From Niastella vici (GTDB lineage Bacteria > Bacteroidota > Bacteroidia > Chitinophagales > Chitinophagaceae): DNA of 64,000 nucleotides. Positions 16,601-28,100 of the stretch are shown one piece after another. The translations under genes were made by a program, and so were the position numbers. Within the stretch, counting starts at the first letter, position 1. Each line of letters starts with the position of its first letter. The notes under the pieces are model-generated. The model searched no databases, was not told the origin of the DNA, and saw only the letters and a program-made list of their open reading frames with translations. Where the stretch lies: contig NZ_LVYD01000063.1 in the NCBI RefSeq assembly GCF_002077945.1, forward strand, positions 1 to 64,000, written 5' to 3'.

Positions 16601-19600
16601 TGATCATTATGAAGTGGGTATTGAATGGGAACGAAAGACATTTGATATAAAAGATAATGACAGGCCCTTTACAGGCACCCTGTATGAATATTCGCTTATA
16701 AAGAACCTGGTAAACGCTGCTATTGCATCGCCCGTTTCATTTGATGGCGCCTACACCGGCGGACAACAGGCGAAGCTGTTACAATGGACAAAAAACTATT
16801 ACTGGAACAGCGACCGTTCGGCGGTATTGCTATGGGGGCAGGCCGGCGACAAAGTATTGTTGCACCACCAGGAAACGGCTTGTTTTTCTGATTCTTTTTT
16901 GGAAAATGTGTTGGGAGAAAAAAACGATCCTGCATTGCCTGATCATGCGCATTATATATACCACGATAACCTGTGGTGGCAGCGGGGAGGGGTTGTTGTA
17001 TTTGGCGGGGCGTCGCGTTTCTTTTTACCGGTAATGGATATTGCCGCCAATTTGAGCAGGGTAGAATACATATTCGATCCGTACCAGTTAGTGCTGAAAC
17101 AAATAACACAGGTGTTGGTGGATGACGAAGGAACAGGACTTGCACGTAACACCACTAAGGCTGAAATTGACTATCATATTTGCGCACCCTGGCAAATAGA
17201 AAATCCCAATCAAAACGTAGCGCAGGTGCAATACGATCCGTTGGGTGTAATTGTATTATCAACCATATTTGGATCTGTATTGTCGGGGAGTGGCACTCTA
17301 AATCCGGTAGGACATAAAGCGCTGGCCGATCATGTACCACCGGCTGTACAGGATTTTGAACATATTATTGCTGATGCTGCAGCATACGTTCAACAATGTG
17401 CTACATATTTTTATTATGAATTGGATACGTGGCAGCTGCATCGCCAGCCATTGCGCAGCATAAAGATAGCCCGGGAAGATTGGGTATACGATGGAACCGG
17501 CATTGAACAACCCGCAAGTATGTGCGAGGTGCAGGTGAATTATACAGATGGGTTTGGCAGAACTATTCAAACAAAAATACTGGCAGGGGCAGGGGCAGGG
17601 GAGGATACCATTCAATATCATAATGGATCGGTAGTGGTTGATGCCGGTGGTGAACCCGTGTTGCATACTTCAGATGTACCGCGGTGGATTGTTTCAGCGC
17701 ATACCGTGTTCAACAACAAACAACAACCGGTGCGTCGGTTCGAACCTTATTATTCACCGGAAGTTAGGTTTGAAGATGATGAAATACTCGACACCTTTGG
17801 TGAATCGGCATTGCATGAATACGATGCATTGAACAGGCAGAAAAGAATACTGTTTGCCGATGGCACCAGTAACCACACCGAAATAACAACATGGACATCC
17901 AGGCAATATGATGCCAACGATGCCGTAGTGGGAAGCTTATATGAACTGCAGATCCAAACAGCCTACGGTTCCGGTACTCCCGAAAGAACAGCATTGGAAA
18001 AATCGCAGGCGCATAACAATACGCCGGTTATTTCGCATGTCGACGGAATGGGCAGAACGTTCTTTATAGAAGAAAGCGATGAAACCGGGCGCATAAGAAC
18101 CAGTCGCGTTGCATTTGATGAGGCAGGCCAGGTAAAAAGCATGTTTGATGCGAGGGGACTGGAATGTTTTACGTATGTGCGCGACATGCAGGGCCGGTTA
18201 TTTCACGAACAGGGAGTTGATGCAGGTTCGAAATGGCAATTCATCGATGCGCTGGATCAACCCATTCATTTGTGGGATGCACGCGGCGTACATGAACAGG
18301 TTGAATATGATTCATGGAATAGACCTGTGCTGAAACGGGTAGATGGGGCCTTATCCATGAACCACATTACCGAACGGTTTACATACGGCGAAGACAGTAG
18401 CATTACCGATGCTGTTTTAAGGAACCTGCTTGGGCGTATGGCGGCCGCTTATGATCAGAGCGGATTGACGAGTATTCACCACTACGACCTGTTGGGAAAT
18501 GTATTGGAGAAAGACTGCCGTTTATTAGCCGGTTATACTGGTATTCCCGATTGGACGCACACCGGAGGAGTAACCTGGATGGAAGGAGATCCCTTTGTAA
18601 CAAAAGTTACTTACAATGCATTGGGAAGAATAAAAGAACATCACTTCCCCGACGATACCACCCGCCGCTACACCTATTGGCCGGGCGGTTCGATAAATAC
18701 CGTGCAGCTTTCAACAACAGATGGCACATGGATAGATGTACCGGTTGTTCAGCAAACCAGTTACAATGCCCGTGGCCAGGTGCGGCAGGTTACCCTGGGT
18801 AACAATGTTATACAGCGATATGATTATGATAAATACAATTATCGCTTAAAAAGAAAAAATTGCTTCCGCCCAGCAACTGCTGCGCTTCCGGCTAAACAAT
18901 ATCATAATATCAGTTACACTTACGATGCAGCCGGACATTGCACTTTTCTCATAGATGCCGCACAACCCAATGGCACTTTACTGTTTGATCAACCCAGGAT
19001 CAACCAATATACTTATGATGCATTTTACCAGTTGATAGTGGAAGAAGGCCGTACACACCAGTCGTTACAGCGAACAGACTATGCGCATGATGATGATGTG
19101 GCGGCAGGCTTTGCCAAAGGAACGCGTCATATCAGCGCCGATAATATGGCCCTCCTTCAATCGTACACGCGCCGGTATAGCTACGACCTCAATGGCAACA
19201 TGCTTTCGCTTGTGCACAATAGTGGCACAACGCCGGGTGAAATATTCAGATGGCGGAGGGACTTTTGGGTGGCAGGAACCAGTAATCGCAGTATAGAGCG
19301 CGATGATCTGAACGGCAACCCGGTTACAGACTCTGAGTCGCGTTTTGATGAGAATGGAAACCTGGTTTACCTGTCGAATGTAAACAGTGTGCACTGGAAT
19401 TATCGCAACCAGTTGGCAAAGGCGGTTATCATAGCACGCGATAGCGGGGATGATGCGGAATATTATGTATACAGTGGCGATGGCCGTCGCGTTCGGAAAG
19501 TATGGCAAAAGCTCAATAACGGGGTAATGGAGATCACCGAAAAGATCTACCTCGATGGTTGTGAAATAAAACGCATCCGTCATGGCGACACCCTGTTGCT

Positions 19601-22055
19601 GGAACGGATCACTTCCGACATCAGTGATGGAAGCGGGCGGGTGGCGCTCCTGCATCGATGGACAACCGATGTTCGGGCCAGGGAAACGGATGATATATCT
19701 GTGAAAAAAATCCATTACCAGTTGTTGTCTGCTGCCACCGGTTCTTCAAGGTACGAATTAGATGCGCAGGGAGAGATCATCAACTATGAAGAATACTTTG
19801 CTTTTGGTGAATCGGCTTTTATATATGGCAACGCGTTGCGTGATGTGGAGATAAAGGATTACCGCTATTCGGGAAAGGAGCGCGACGATGCCACGCAATT
19901 ATATTACTATGGTTTTCGCTACTATGCCTCCTGGTTATGCCGCTGGATGAACCCCGACCCGGTTGGCGCCAAAGACGGTGTGAATGTATACCTGTTTGTG
20001 CATAATGACCCGGTGAATAAACATGATGAGGATGGGTTGCAAACCAGGGGTACAGGAGGTGGAGCAGACAGCGACACTGCATCTCGGGGAACTTTTTCCA
20101 GGAGGTGGACGTTTCCAGGAGGGAGTCAGGTCTTTCACGACCGGACAGAAGAGCATGCGTTTTTACAGAATTTGATCGCACACGGTGGCAGCAGGCCTTC
20201 AACTGTTATTTCATTTGGCGGGCGTGACTATCATATCCATAACCCGGGTGAAATGCGGCGGTTTTGGGAAGCTTTGGATACGGATGCAGAAAGGATGATG
20301 AGAACACCCGATGAAGGAAGCACATCAGATGGAAGTACAGCAGGAGGGAGTGATCCCGGTAGAACTGAAGATGCTGTAAATGGTGCCGGTGGAGAAGAAG
20401 GAACCCACGGTACAGAAGGAACCGGCGGCGATGAAGCAGGTCATGGTTCAGGAAGCGGAACAGGAAGTGGCACAGGTGCTGTTGCCGGAAGTGGAACTGG
20501 TTCCGGGATCGGAAGCGGATCTGGTACTGGCACAGGTACCGGAACAGGAACTGTTAGTGGTAGTGGAACTGGTGCCGGTACCGGAACAACGCCACGTGTT
20601 GTAAGGGATAGTGCGGCTGCGCTTGCCCGCCCCGTTAGTACAGGTGAAGGTACAGAACCTGTGCGAAGTGCACCTCCACCTCCACCTTCATCATCTTCCG
20701 GAGATGCCGGCGTTCCATTGGATGGCGCACGCACGGGTGATGTTAACAGCGAATTGGCGGCCGGGCCTCCAAATCCAAATGGCAGTGTAGATGGCTCAGC
20801 GGGCGGAACTTCAGATGCTGCCCCACGGGAAGAAATGGCCTGGTGGCAAACGGCTTTGATCGTAGTAGCCGCTATTGCAGTAGCCATTGCCATTACCGTG
20901 TTAACCATGGGAGCTGCACTCGCTTTTATGGGTGTTACTGCAGCTACGGCCAGCATCACACAATTGGTGATTGCAGGGGCTGTGGCCGGACTGGCTTCGG
21001 GATTAGCTTCAGATGCAACTTCACAATTACTAACCATTGCAGTAAGTGACCGGCTAACGCTGCGTGATTACAGTTTAAGACAAACGCTTTTTTCGGGTGT
21101 GGTAGGTATGGTAACCGGTGGCTTCACCGCAGGGTTGGGTGGATATGCCGCCGCCGCACAGGGCGCCGTAACTAACGGAACAGCCACCGCAACACAATCC
21201 CTTTTAGCAGGTGCGGCTACACGTATGGAGTCATCACTTGTTACCCGTGCCCTGGTAAATGCAGGGGCAGGCGCTGTTGAGGGAAGCGGCATTGAAACAA
21301 TACGGCAGGGAATTTTTGAAGATCACCTCAATGGAGAAGGAATACTACGGGCAGGGCTGCTGAATGCAGGCATCTCGGGTTCTGTAGGAACGGTTATGGG
21401 TGGGCGTGGAAGGGGAGGCCGGTCAGGTGAATCAGGCGCTTCGCCCGAAACCAGTGCACCGCCTGCAGCGGCTTCACCACCAACTACTGCAGGTACCCCG
21501 GCTGCTACTGGTTCGGCGCCGGTACCTGCGGCATCTGTACCGGCTGCAGCACCGGCAACTGCCGCTACACCAGCAACGCCGGCAGTACCGGCAACTGGTG
21601 CAACTGCTGCTGCAAACACGGTTCCCCCACAGGTACTGGCACTGCCATTGCCCGCTAACCCCAGAAATCTACCCGTAGGTCCCACTGGGGAAAGATTGTT
21701 CGATGCATGGGTAGGAGGGCTTTTAAGATCGAGGGTCACTACCGGTGAAACGTCTGACGGTATTACGGATACATTGCGACAGCGTTTCCAGGACTGGGCA
21801 ACGAGGTATGGTACGGTGGATGGTCCGCCAATTCCCAACGCTACCGGCCGCCAGGTGCAGGTTGGGCACGTAGAAGGACAAGCGCATGTGCTTTCGCCCG
21901 AAGGAACAGTAGTGCAGGTTACGCCTCAAACAGCAGCAGGCAACAGATCATGGAGTTCGATTGAAAGAGCACTGGCCGATCTGCGAAGGGCCTGGAATGC
22001 CGCCAACCCCGATAACCCGGTACCGGTAAGACCAAGAGGTCAAAAGAGAAATTAA
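13683..22055 (+). CDS. Tc toxin TcB-TcC fusion with Rhs core and long variable C-terminal cargo
   Basis: 2790 residues, no signal peptide. The N-terminus carries the SpvB domain (VGIPISPGRDGFQPSLSLLY near 37-56). FG-GAP-like beta-propeller repeats follow at about 435-640 (LIDLTGDGRADIV, FADMSGSGLADQV, FVDLDGSGTSDLL), then TcB middle domains at about 680-1000 (NNMGLETRFTYGYSAQHYLR). YD/Rhs repeats run to about 2030. The Rhs core is at about 2055-2118 (YRYSGKERDDATQLYYYGFR, PDPVGAKDGVNVYLFVHNDP), where TcC proteins self-cleave. The remaining about 670 residues are cargo: a Gly/Ser/Thr-rich linker (about 2230-2305), a proline run, hydrophobic helices from W2387, an Ala/Pro linker (about 2590-2660), and a final domain with GH at 2728-2729 and GNRSWSSIE. 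It probably forms the hollow cocoon that holds its own toxic C-terminus and docks on the TcA encoded next. The cargo's activity is not established. Confidence 0.93.
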   Translation: MAANQLSFHEIKPEDCKIPLKTEVNVPTGAATVQVGIPISPGRDGFQPSLSLLYSSGGGNSVFGMGWNVQGIPSVTLSLKDGYSKYDGTDKFSFGGLELIPWLVQSGAEWRPRTGENDTYYIYYYRSVIDSSFTRFEKWIHKTTREVHWRVHSSSNRISVFGVHADNRISDPQDAGKIFQWLIEGEYDSNGNAIIFDYIPDNFDNVDGSGSVERNRLLANANAQKYIKRIRYGNTIPGSPGEPVPPLQQWLFELVFDYGEHRIDNDIPSYETVAEGWPVRVDPFSAYIAGFEQRTYRLCRHMLQFHHFSELGAGPMLTGCLHFDHAPNIAGTTLTTIRYTGYRRENENYQSKSLPPASFTYTAPGVESSFNPVPGETDSNFPMGLNGLSYKWIDLYGEGLPGILYELHEAWYYKPNLGGGNLGIQQKLGEKPSILPGSYALSDFDSDGNLNLVVFQGKESGFYEYNRDKGTWDGFTSFRLAPHVNSFDLNTQLIDLTGDGRADIVTIEQDRITWYPSKGKEGFGEPVQMAKPVSGESGFTPVIGANPALDFFFADMSGSGLADQVRVTNGRIEYWPNLGNGKFGTGIVMENAPQLDYNAELDSSRIRFVDLDGSGTSDLLYIGRGEITYWINACGNRFTEGKTIKGLPYIDNISSVQIIDFLGNGTPCFVWSSGLSIHAQAPIQYLQLTNGVKPRLIEQVDNNMGLETRFTYGYSAQHYLRDKTVNKPWITKLPFHHVVVDAVEKIDQVGNTRFKQHYAYHDGFYDGEERAFRGFNLVDQYDSDVYLGTSGIPTTEFTDPVCVRTWFHNGAPGWQKARSKSYYTNDHFSIQLSDFLLEQADELGPQEFFQAIRSVAGQVIRSETYSVNRDGNLHAHPFKITHANYLIRRTQPAAKKQDAGFALFPKESLEIIFEEEAGDPRIAHQLNLDHDAYGMPAKQVAISYPRLTPDALPEQRVYHIKAVVVAAGHIDLPDHYEVGIEWERKTFDIKDNDRPFTGTLYEYSLIKNLVNAAIASPVSFDGAYTGGQQAKLLQWTKNYYWNSDRSAVLLWGQAGDKVLLHHQETACFSDSFLENVLGEKNDPALPDHAHYIYHDNLWWQRGGVVVFGGASRFFLPVMDIAANLSRVEYIFDPYQLVLKQITQVLVDDEGTGLARNTTKAEIDYHICAPWQIENPNQNVAQVQYDPLGVIVLSTIFGSVLSGSGTLNPVGHKALADHVPPAVQDFEHIIADAAAYVQQCATYFYYELDTWQLHRQPLRSIKIAREDWVYDGTGIEQPASMCEVQVNYTDGFGRTIQTKILAGAGAGEDTIQYHNGSVVVDAGGEPVLHTSDVPRWIVSAHTVFNNKQQPVRRFEPYYSPEVRFEDDEILDTFGESALHEYDALNRQKRILFADGTSNHTEITTWTSRQYDANDAVVGSLYELQIQTAYGSGTPERTALEKSQAHNNTPVISHVDGMGRTFFIEESDETGRIRTSRVAFDEAGQVKSMFDARGLECFTYVRDMQGRLFHEQGVDAGSKWQFIDALDQPIHLWDARGVHEQVEYDSWNRPVLKRVDGALSMNHITERFTYGEDSSITDAVLRNLLGRMAAAYDQSGLTSIHHYDLLGNVLEKDCRLLAGYTGIPDWTHTGGVTWMEGDPFVTKVTYNALGRIKEHHFPDDTTRRYTYWPGGSINTVQLSTTDGTWIDVPVVQQTSYNARGQVRQVTLGNNVIQRYDYDKYNYRLKRKNCFRPATAALPAKQYHNISYTYDAAGHCTFLIDAAQPNGTLLFDQPRINQYTYDAFYQLIVEEGRTHQSLQRTDYAHDDDVAAGFAKGTRHISADNMALLQSYTRRYSYDLNGNMLSLVHNSGTTPGEIFRWRRDFWVAGTSNRSIERDDLNGNPVTDSESRFDENGNLVYLSNVNSVHWNYRNQLAKAVIIARDSGDDAEYYVYSGDGRRVRKVWQKLNNGVMEITEKIYLDGCEIKRIRHGDTLLLERITSDISDGSGRVALLHRWTTDVRARETDDISVKKIHYQLLSAATGSSRYELDAQGEIINYEEYFAFGESAFIYGNALRDVEIKDYRYSGKERDDATQLYYYGFRYYASWLCRWMNPDPVGAKDGVNVYLFVHNDPVNKHDEDGLQTRGTGGGADSDTASRGTFSRRWTFPGGSQVFHDRTEEHAFLQNLIAHGGSRPSTVISFGGRDYHIHNPGEMRRFWEALDTDAERMMRTPDEGSTSDGSTAGGSDPGRTEDAVNGAGGEEGTHGTEGTGGDEAGHGSGSGTGSGTGAVAGSGTGSGIGSGSGTGTGTGTGTVSGSGTGAGTGTTPRVVRDSAAALARPVSTGEGTEPVRSAPPPPPSSSSGDAGVPLDGARTGDVNSELAAGPPNPNGSVDGSAGGTSDAAPREEMAWWQTALIVVAAIAVAIAITVLTMGAALAFMGVTAATASITQLVIAGAVAGLASGLASDATSQLLTIAVSDRLTLRDYSLRQTLFSGVVGMVTGGFTAGLGGYAAAAQGAVTNGTATATQSLLAGAATRMESSLVTRALVNAGAGAVEGSGIETIRQGIFEDHLNGEGILRAGLLNAGISGSVGTVMGGRGRGGRSGESGASPETSAPPAAASPPTTAGTPAATGSAPVPAASVPAAAPATAATPATPAVPATGATAAANTVPPQVLALPLPANPRNLPVGPTGERLFDAWVGGLLRSRVTTGETSDGITDTLRQRFQDWATRYGTVDGPPIPNATGRQVQVGHVEGQAHVLSPEGTVVQVTPQTAAGNRSWSSIERALADLRRAWNAANPDNPVPVRPRGQKRN

Positions 22056-22132
22056 CCACATCTATCGGTTAACAGGAATAATCCCTGTTGATCATATCAT
22101 CATATTGATTTCTTAAAAAAACCAGTTACATA

Positions 22133-25100
22133 ATGAAAACCTTCACTATAGCCGGACAGTTGGTTAACACCAATAAACAACCGCTGCCGGCTTATAAGAT
22201 TGCTGCCTGGGATAAAGACAAGGAAATAAGCCAGTTCCTCGGTATGGCGTATACCGATGCGAACGGCCAGTTTACCATTACATATGACGACAGCCGTTTT
22301 TTTACAGAAGATGAAAACAATTTACCGGATGTGTTCTTCCTGGTGTACCAGGGCGACCTGGTTATTTACAGCACAGAGGGAACGCCTGAAAAAGACATGG
22401 GCAGCAAATCGGGCCTGGTGATCACTGTAAATGTAACTGCAAATACACCGCCGCCAACGACAGATGTTATTTATTCAGTAGAAGGTGTGGTGAAACAAAA
22501 ACAAACCGGTGTTCCTGTAACCGGTATCAAAGTAGAGGCATGGGATAAAGATGTGGATGTGTGCGATCAGTTGGGCGTGGCTGTTACAAATGAAGAAGGA
22601 TCCTTCTATATTCAATATGATGCTTCGCGTTTTAGTGATACGGGAAAAGAAGACCTGCCCGATGTATTTTTCCGGCTGTACGCTGGCAATGAAATGATCT
22701 ATAGTACAGAAAGCAGTCCATTGAATGATGTAAAAAGAAAAAAAGGCATTGTCATTGAAATTGATCAAACAGCAACGAACCCGCCGCCTGCCGCCCTGTT
22801 GCCCAAAAAAGATGTGCTGAATTTGTCGGTGAAAATGGATGCTACACCCGAAGCGTTGAAAAAAGAACAACCCGACCTGTATGGCGCCATTGTTATGAAA
22901 GCCCGGCAGCAAATACAAAAAACGGCGGCGGATTTTTTTGCCGCTTCCTCTTACGATCTTCAAAGTTTAGCCCGGTCGCTCGATCTGGGTGCACTTACAG
23001 ATACTTTACTACCGGTGCGCGAATACCTTGAAACGCTGATCGATAAAAGCGCCTTGCCCCCGGCAGCCAAAAAAGAAGCCAGCGATGCACTGTATGCGTG
23101 GAATGGCCCCGAAACACTGGATGCCCTCATCATGCCGGCCACACCCTTAAGATCAAATGGCCTGTTCAACGACGTTATACAACATAGCGATGTATATAAA
23201 GTAGCGGAAGAAAGTAAATTAAGCGACACCATAGCACAGGAACTGATCCGGCGCAACATTACCATTAAAAGCATCAGTCCGCAAACAATCCAGGGCCTGG
23301 TTGCTGATAATGTATTAAAAGCAGACGAAGGCAAAACGCTTAACCTGAGTGCGAATATGTATGCGCTGGCAGAAAGTGATCTTACCTTATACCAGGGCAT
23401 ACAAAAATCGGCTGATTCGTTGAAAGGGCTAGCTGCTTTGAGCCTGGATAAATGGAAAGAAATAATCTTAACCGCCCAGCCCAATACGGATAAAGAGGTA
23501 TTGACAAAAAAAGCATTGCTCAAACAAAAACAAATAGCGGTATTGTACCCGCATGAATCTTTTAAACACCGGAGCAATGAGCTGGAGCAGCCGGCAGTAC
23601 AGCCGCTAATGGACCGGTTTTACAAAAACAACAGTACACTGAATTTTCTTTTCCTGGATTACAACGATAACAGTGCCGACTGGAAAAAAATTAACCTGGA
23701 GGGTTTTTCTGATACCGAAAAGAAAACGGTTACCGGCAACCTCAAAACTAACCAGCGATTGTACCGGGTAACCCGTGATGCTACGGATACTTTTACCTTA
23801 AAGAAAAACTATAGCAGCGCCAATACCATTGTTAATGACAGCTTTGCGGTGTTCAGTGAAAAAACGCAGCTGGATGCATCTATTGCCCAACGTTATTATG
23901 AAACCGCCCGTCAAACAGCCGGGCGGTTGGGATCGTCGATCGTTAACATCATTGACTGGATCTACAACCCATTGAGCGGTAGTCCGGTTAACAACGACGA
24001 CAGCAGCGTCAACGATTACCTGCGCCGGCTCGAAGGGTACGAGGAATATTTTGGAGAAACCGATTACTGCAAATGCAGTCACTGTGCCTCCATTATAAGT
24101 CCGGTAGCTTATTTTGTTGACCTGATGGGTTTTGTAAAAGAGCATGTGCTGGATGTTCGTTTTACCGGTACAAACCAGGCGCATATCATGAATCCTAAAA
24201 AACGGCGTCCCGATCTATGGGATACATTGGTGCTGAATTGTGAGAACACCGAAAACCTGGTGCCTTACCTGGTAATAATAAATGAAGTGCTGGAAAATTT
24301 TATTTACACCACTGGCGCGGGTACAGGAAGCCTTCCTCCCGACAGAGGGATCATAGAGCAATTTGTGTATCAAAAGCTAAGTCTCGAAAGCGAAACGCCT
24401 TTCCGTATTGCCAGTTTTAACCAGCCTTTTCATTTACCGCTTACCGAACTCAACATCTATCTTAAATATTTTGCTTTAACCCGTGCTTCGATCGCCAATA
24501 TGTTGCTGGCGGATGTGGCGGATACCGATCATATATTAATGGAGGCAGGTTTAAACCTGAGTTCGAAACAATATGAATTGATCACCCAACAACGTTCGGG
24601 TGATATCCCGTTTTTATCAAAGTTGTACGACATCACCATCGCCGGTGATGGAACAGTTTCGCCTGTAGATGTGCAGCATATGCTGGTAAAGCTCAATATC
24701 ACCCGCGACCAGTTTACCGATCTGCTTGCAACTACTTATGTACAGTCGTCGGTTACAGGTGGCGTACGCATCGTACCTCAACCTGCAGCCGATATTCAAT
24801 ATAAAGCAGAAAACGTAGTGGGCGCTACCGCGCAAACGCTCGACCGGATACACCGGTTTATACGTTTATGGCGTCAGCTGGAGTGGTCGATCACCGACCT
24901 TGACAAAGTGGTATTTCACCTGCAGGAAGCCAATCATATACCACCGGCGGGCAGGGACGATCTTTTGCCCGGTCAACTGTTAAAACTGGTTGACCTGCAA
25001 AAGAAGCTACAGTTAACCATCAACGAAATTTGTGTGCTGGTAAATAAATTGCCGGTTGACGGATCACCTTCGTTTTTCGACCAGAGATTTAACCTGCGCA

Positions 25101-28100
25101 GTTTTGTGCATGTACCGGCAGATAAATGGGGCATTCCCAATATGGCCACCTGGAGCGTGGTGTTTCGTCATCCTGCTTATTGGGAAAGCACGGCGGTGCC
25201 CGATAGCGGTACCACCAGCACATTACATCGGTTACTGGCTGGCTTAGGCATTACCAGTGAAGAATTATACCTGTTAATTCAACAACTGCAAAGCGTGCTG
25301 CGCCCTTCCGGCAGCACTGATTTACCGGGAACCATCCTGCTCAACTGGCAAAACCTGTCGCTATTATACCGCCATGCATTGTTGTTAAAGAAATTCAAAC
25401 TAACCGTTCCCGAGTTTTTCTTTTTTATACATATCGAACCTTCCATTACGAACGGTTACCTAACTGGTCATCCCGATGTAACGGCTTTCACAGCCTTCAT
25501 GGATTGGTTTAAACAAACACCATTTATTTCGGCAGAGCTCGCTTTTGTATTGCGGTTGCCTTTTAATGATAGCACCTTTTTCGACGACCCTGCTACAATG
25601 GCTTATGACACCTGGAGCCGGATACAGGAAAAAGAAGGTCTGTTGTTTAAAGACACCCTGTTCTCTTATATAAAAGGCATTTCAGAAAGCCAGTCAAAGG
25701 CAGTAATAGCAGCCAATGCATCTATCCTAGTACCGGCCGATGTGCGAAAGTACAGGATCCCGGCTGCCGCATTGGGCGTATTTAATTTGCTTCCTGCCGG
25801 TGTTGCATCTCACTTTTCGGAAGACCAGCAATTGCAGCTGGCTGGCGTGTTGTTAAAACTGGTAAGCGAACATTTGATATTACCGGCGCCTGCTATTACG
25901 ATCAGTGCGTTAACGGGGGTGCAGGGAGTTAATGACAGCACTGCACAACAAATTCTAACTGCCAATGCATCAATTTTTGAATTGCGGGCAGGATCAACTA
26001 CTGAATATACCTTAACAGCAGGCGTGCGGGCAAACCCGGCTGTGGTACACCTGAACATACCTGCTGTTGTATGGGATGTGCTGAGTGCCGGTGACAAGCA
26101 GGTATTATACCGGTATATGACCGATCGCATTTCAAGTTATTTATTACCTGGCGCGCCTGAAATTTCCGACAGGTTATTCGCAGGCGTTGCCGGTCTTGGT
26201 TTGGATGCGTCCCGTTCAATAATCGCTGCCAACCCGGCCATTTTTGCAACAGTTACAAGCGAAACGCAATACTGGTTGCAAACTGATTTTAATGTTGCTT
26301 CACCCATATACATACCTGCCGATATACCATTGCCAGTTGAAGAGGCCAGGGCGTTGTTACTGGCGCGGCACATCAGCACCGTATTGCCAGGACTGTTGAG
26401 TGCTCAGTTAATGATAACTGCAGATAAACTGATGCCGCTGGCGCGTTTGGCCGGTTATGATGTGAATGATGCGGCGCTTACTTCGTTATGGGCGCGTATA
26501 GCGCAGGCGACAGAGCCGTTAATGGCCTGGGAACAAATGATAGAAGTGTTGCAGCGGATGACTGTTTGGTATAAAGATGCCTACTTCGATGCCGGTTCGC
26601 TTGGGTTTATACAAAAACATACAGGAACGTCTGCACAATTATTTAAAGGTAATAGTCCGGCTGATTACCGCACTCCTTCGCTGCAGCTCATACAACAAAC
26701 TGAATTGTATCGCGCATTGGGCAAACCGGTGGCCGGTAAAAAAGATGATTATCATACCGTATTGGCCGGCTTTGGTTTTGGTACTACGCCGCTTTGTTTT
26801 TCAGATACCGTACTGGAAAACCTGGCCGGGTTGTTAAATGCGGATGTTAGTTTGGTATCTGTGCTCAATCATGTAATTGCATTTCCGGCACAGGATGCTT
26901 CGGGGGCTGCTTCCAATGAAGGTTTAAAAGCCTTCAAAAAATTTGGAGTGATTACCGGGTTGGTGCAGTTGCTGGGTATTGGCGGCGAAATATTGCCCTT
27001 GTTCATTTCCCGCAATTTTGATCAGCTGGCAACAGCCGTGAAAGCCATTGTAACAGCCATTAGAACAAAGTATGGCACCGAGGAAGAATGGGAAGAAAAG
27101 ATCGGTGTGTTTGAAGACAATATTCGTGAACGCAAACGCGATGCGCTCACCGATTATTTGATCCATACATACAGATACAGCGATACAGAAGCAGGACACT
27201 GGTTCAGATCCTCCAACGATCTGTACAATTACTTTTTGATAGATACCGGGTTGATGGGATGTGCCCGTACATCGCGGGTAGTGGCCGGTATATCCAGTTT
27301 GCAGCTGTATATACAGCGTTGTTTGATGAACCTCGAGCAAAGTGAAGATGGCCGTATGCATGTGCTGCCAGCCGATATTCCTGCGGCGCAATGGGAGTGG
27401 CGCAAGAACTACCGCGTATGGGAAGCCAACCGGAAAGTATTTTTATATCCCGAAAATTATATCGAGCCCGATCTGCGCGACGACAAAACGGAGCTGTTTG
27501 AAGAACTGGAGAGCACCGTATTGCAGCAGGAGATCACCGCGCAAAATGTACTGGATGCCTATGCGAAATACATGAAAGGGTTCGAGGCGGTGGCTTCTTT
27601 AAAAATGGCAGGGATGTACCACGACCTGGGCGATTTGAGCAGTACTGCTATTGATAGTGCAGAAGATACCCTGCATATTTTTGGCGTTTCCCCTGCATCG
27701 CCCGGCGAGTATTATTACCGTACCATTAAGAACCTGTATAAAACTGAGAAAGGCGGTAAAAAATTCAACGTTCAATATGGTTCATGGGAAAAACTAAACG
27801 TGAATATCCCGGTGGCTGTTGTATCGCCCATAGTATATAAAGGAAAGCTGATGGTTTTTTGGGTAGAGATACAAACCAAACCAGTAACCGGAATGGTAAA
27901 CGGATCCAATGAATTTACAGGGTACAGGCATCACCGGCGTTTGAAAATGATCAGCCGGCTGTTGGATGGAAGATGGAGCAGCGTACAGGAATTTCAAATT
28001 GGCGCCCCCGCATCGATTAATGATAATGCAGATAGTCCCGTTACCAGCTCAACTCCATTCACCAGCGAAGATGATAACTATACCTTAAACATGTATCCCT

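Noticed and set aside
20441-21838. Long Ala/Pro/Val-rich minus-strand frames inside the Tc cargo
   Set aside because: They are antisense shadows of the low-complexity GT-rich and Ala/Pro-rich linkers and lack start signals.
22056-22132. Immunity gene between or beside the Tc genes
   Set aside because: The 77-bp gap has no frame, and the gene after TcA is a GH92 stub; Tc toxins sealed in a cocoon do not normally need immunity proteins.
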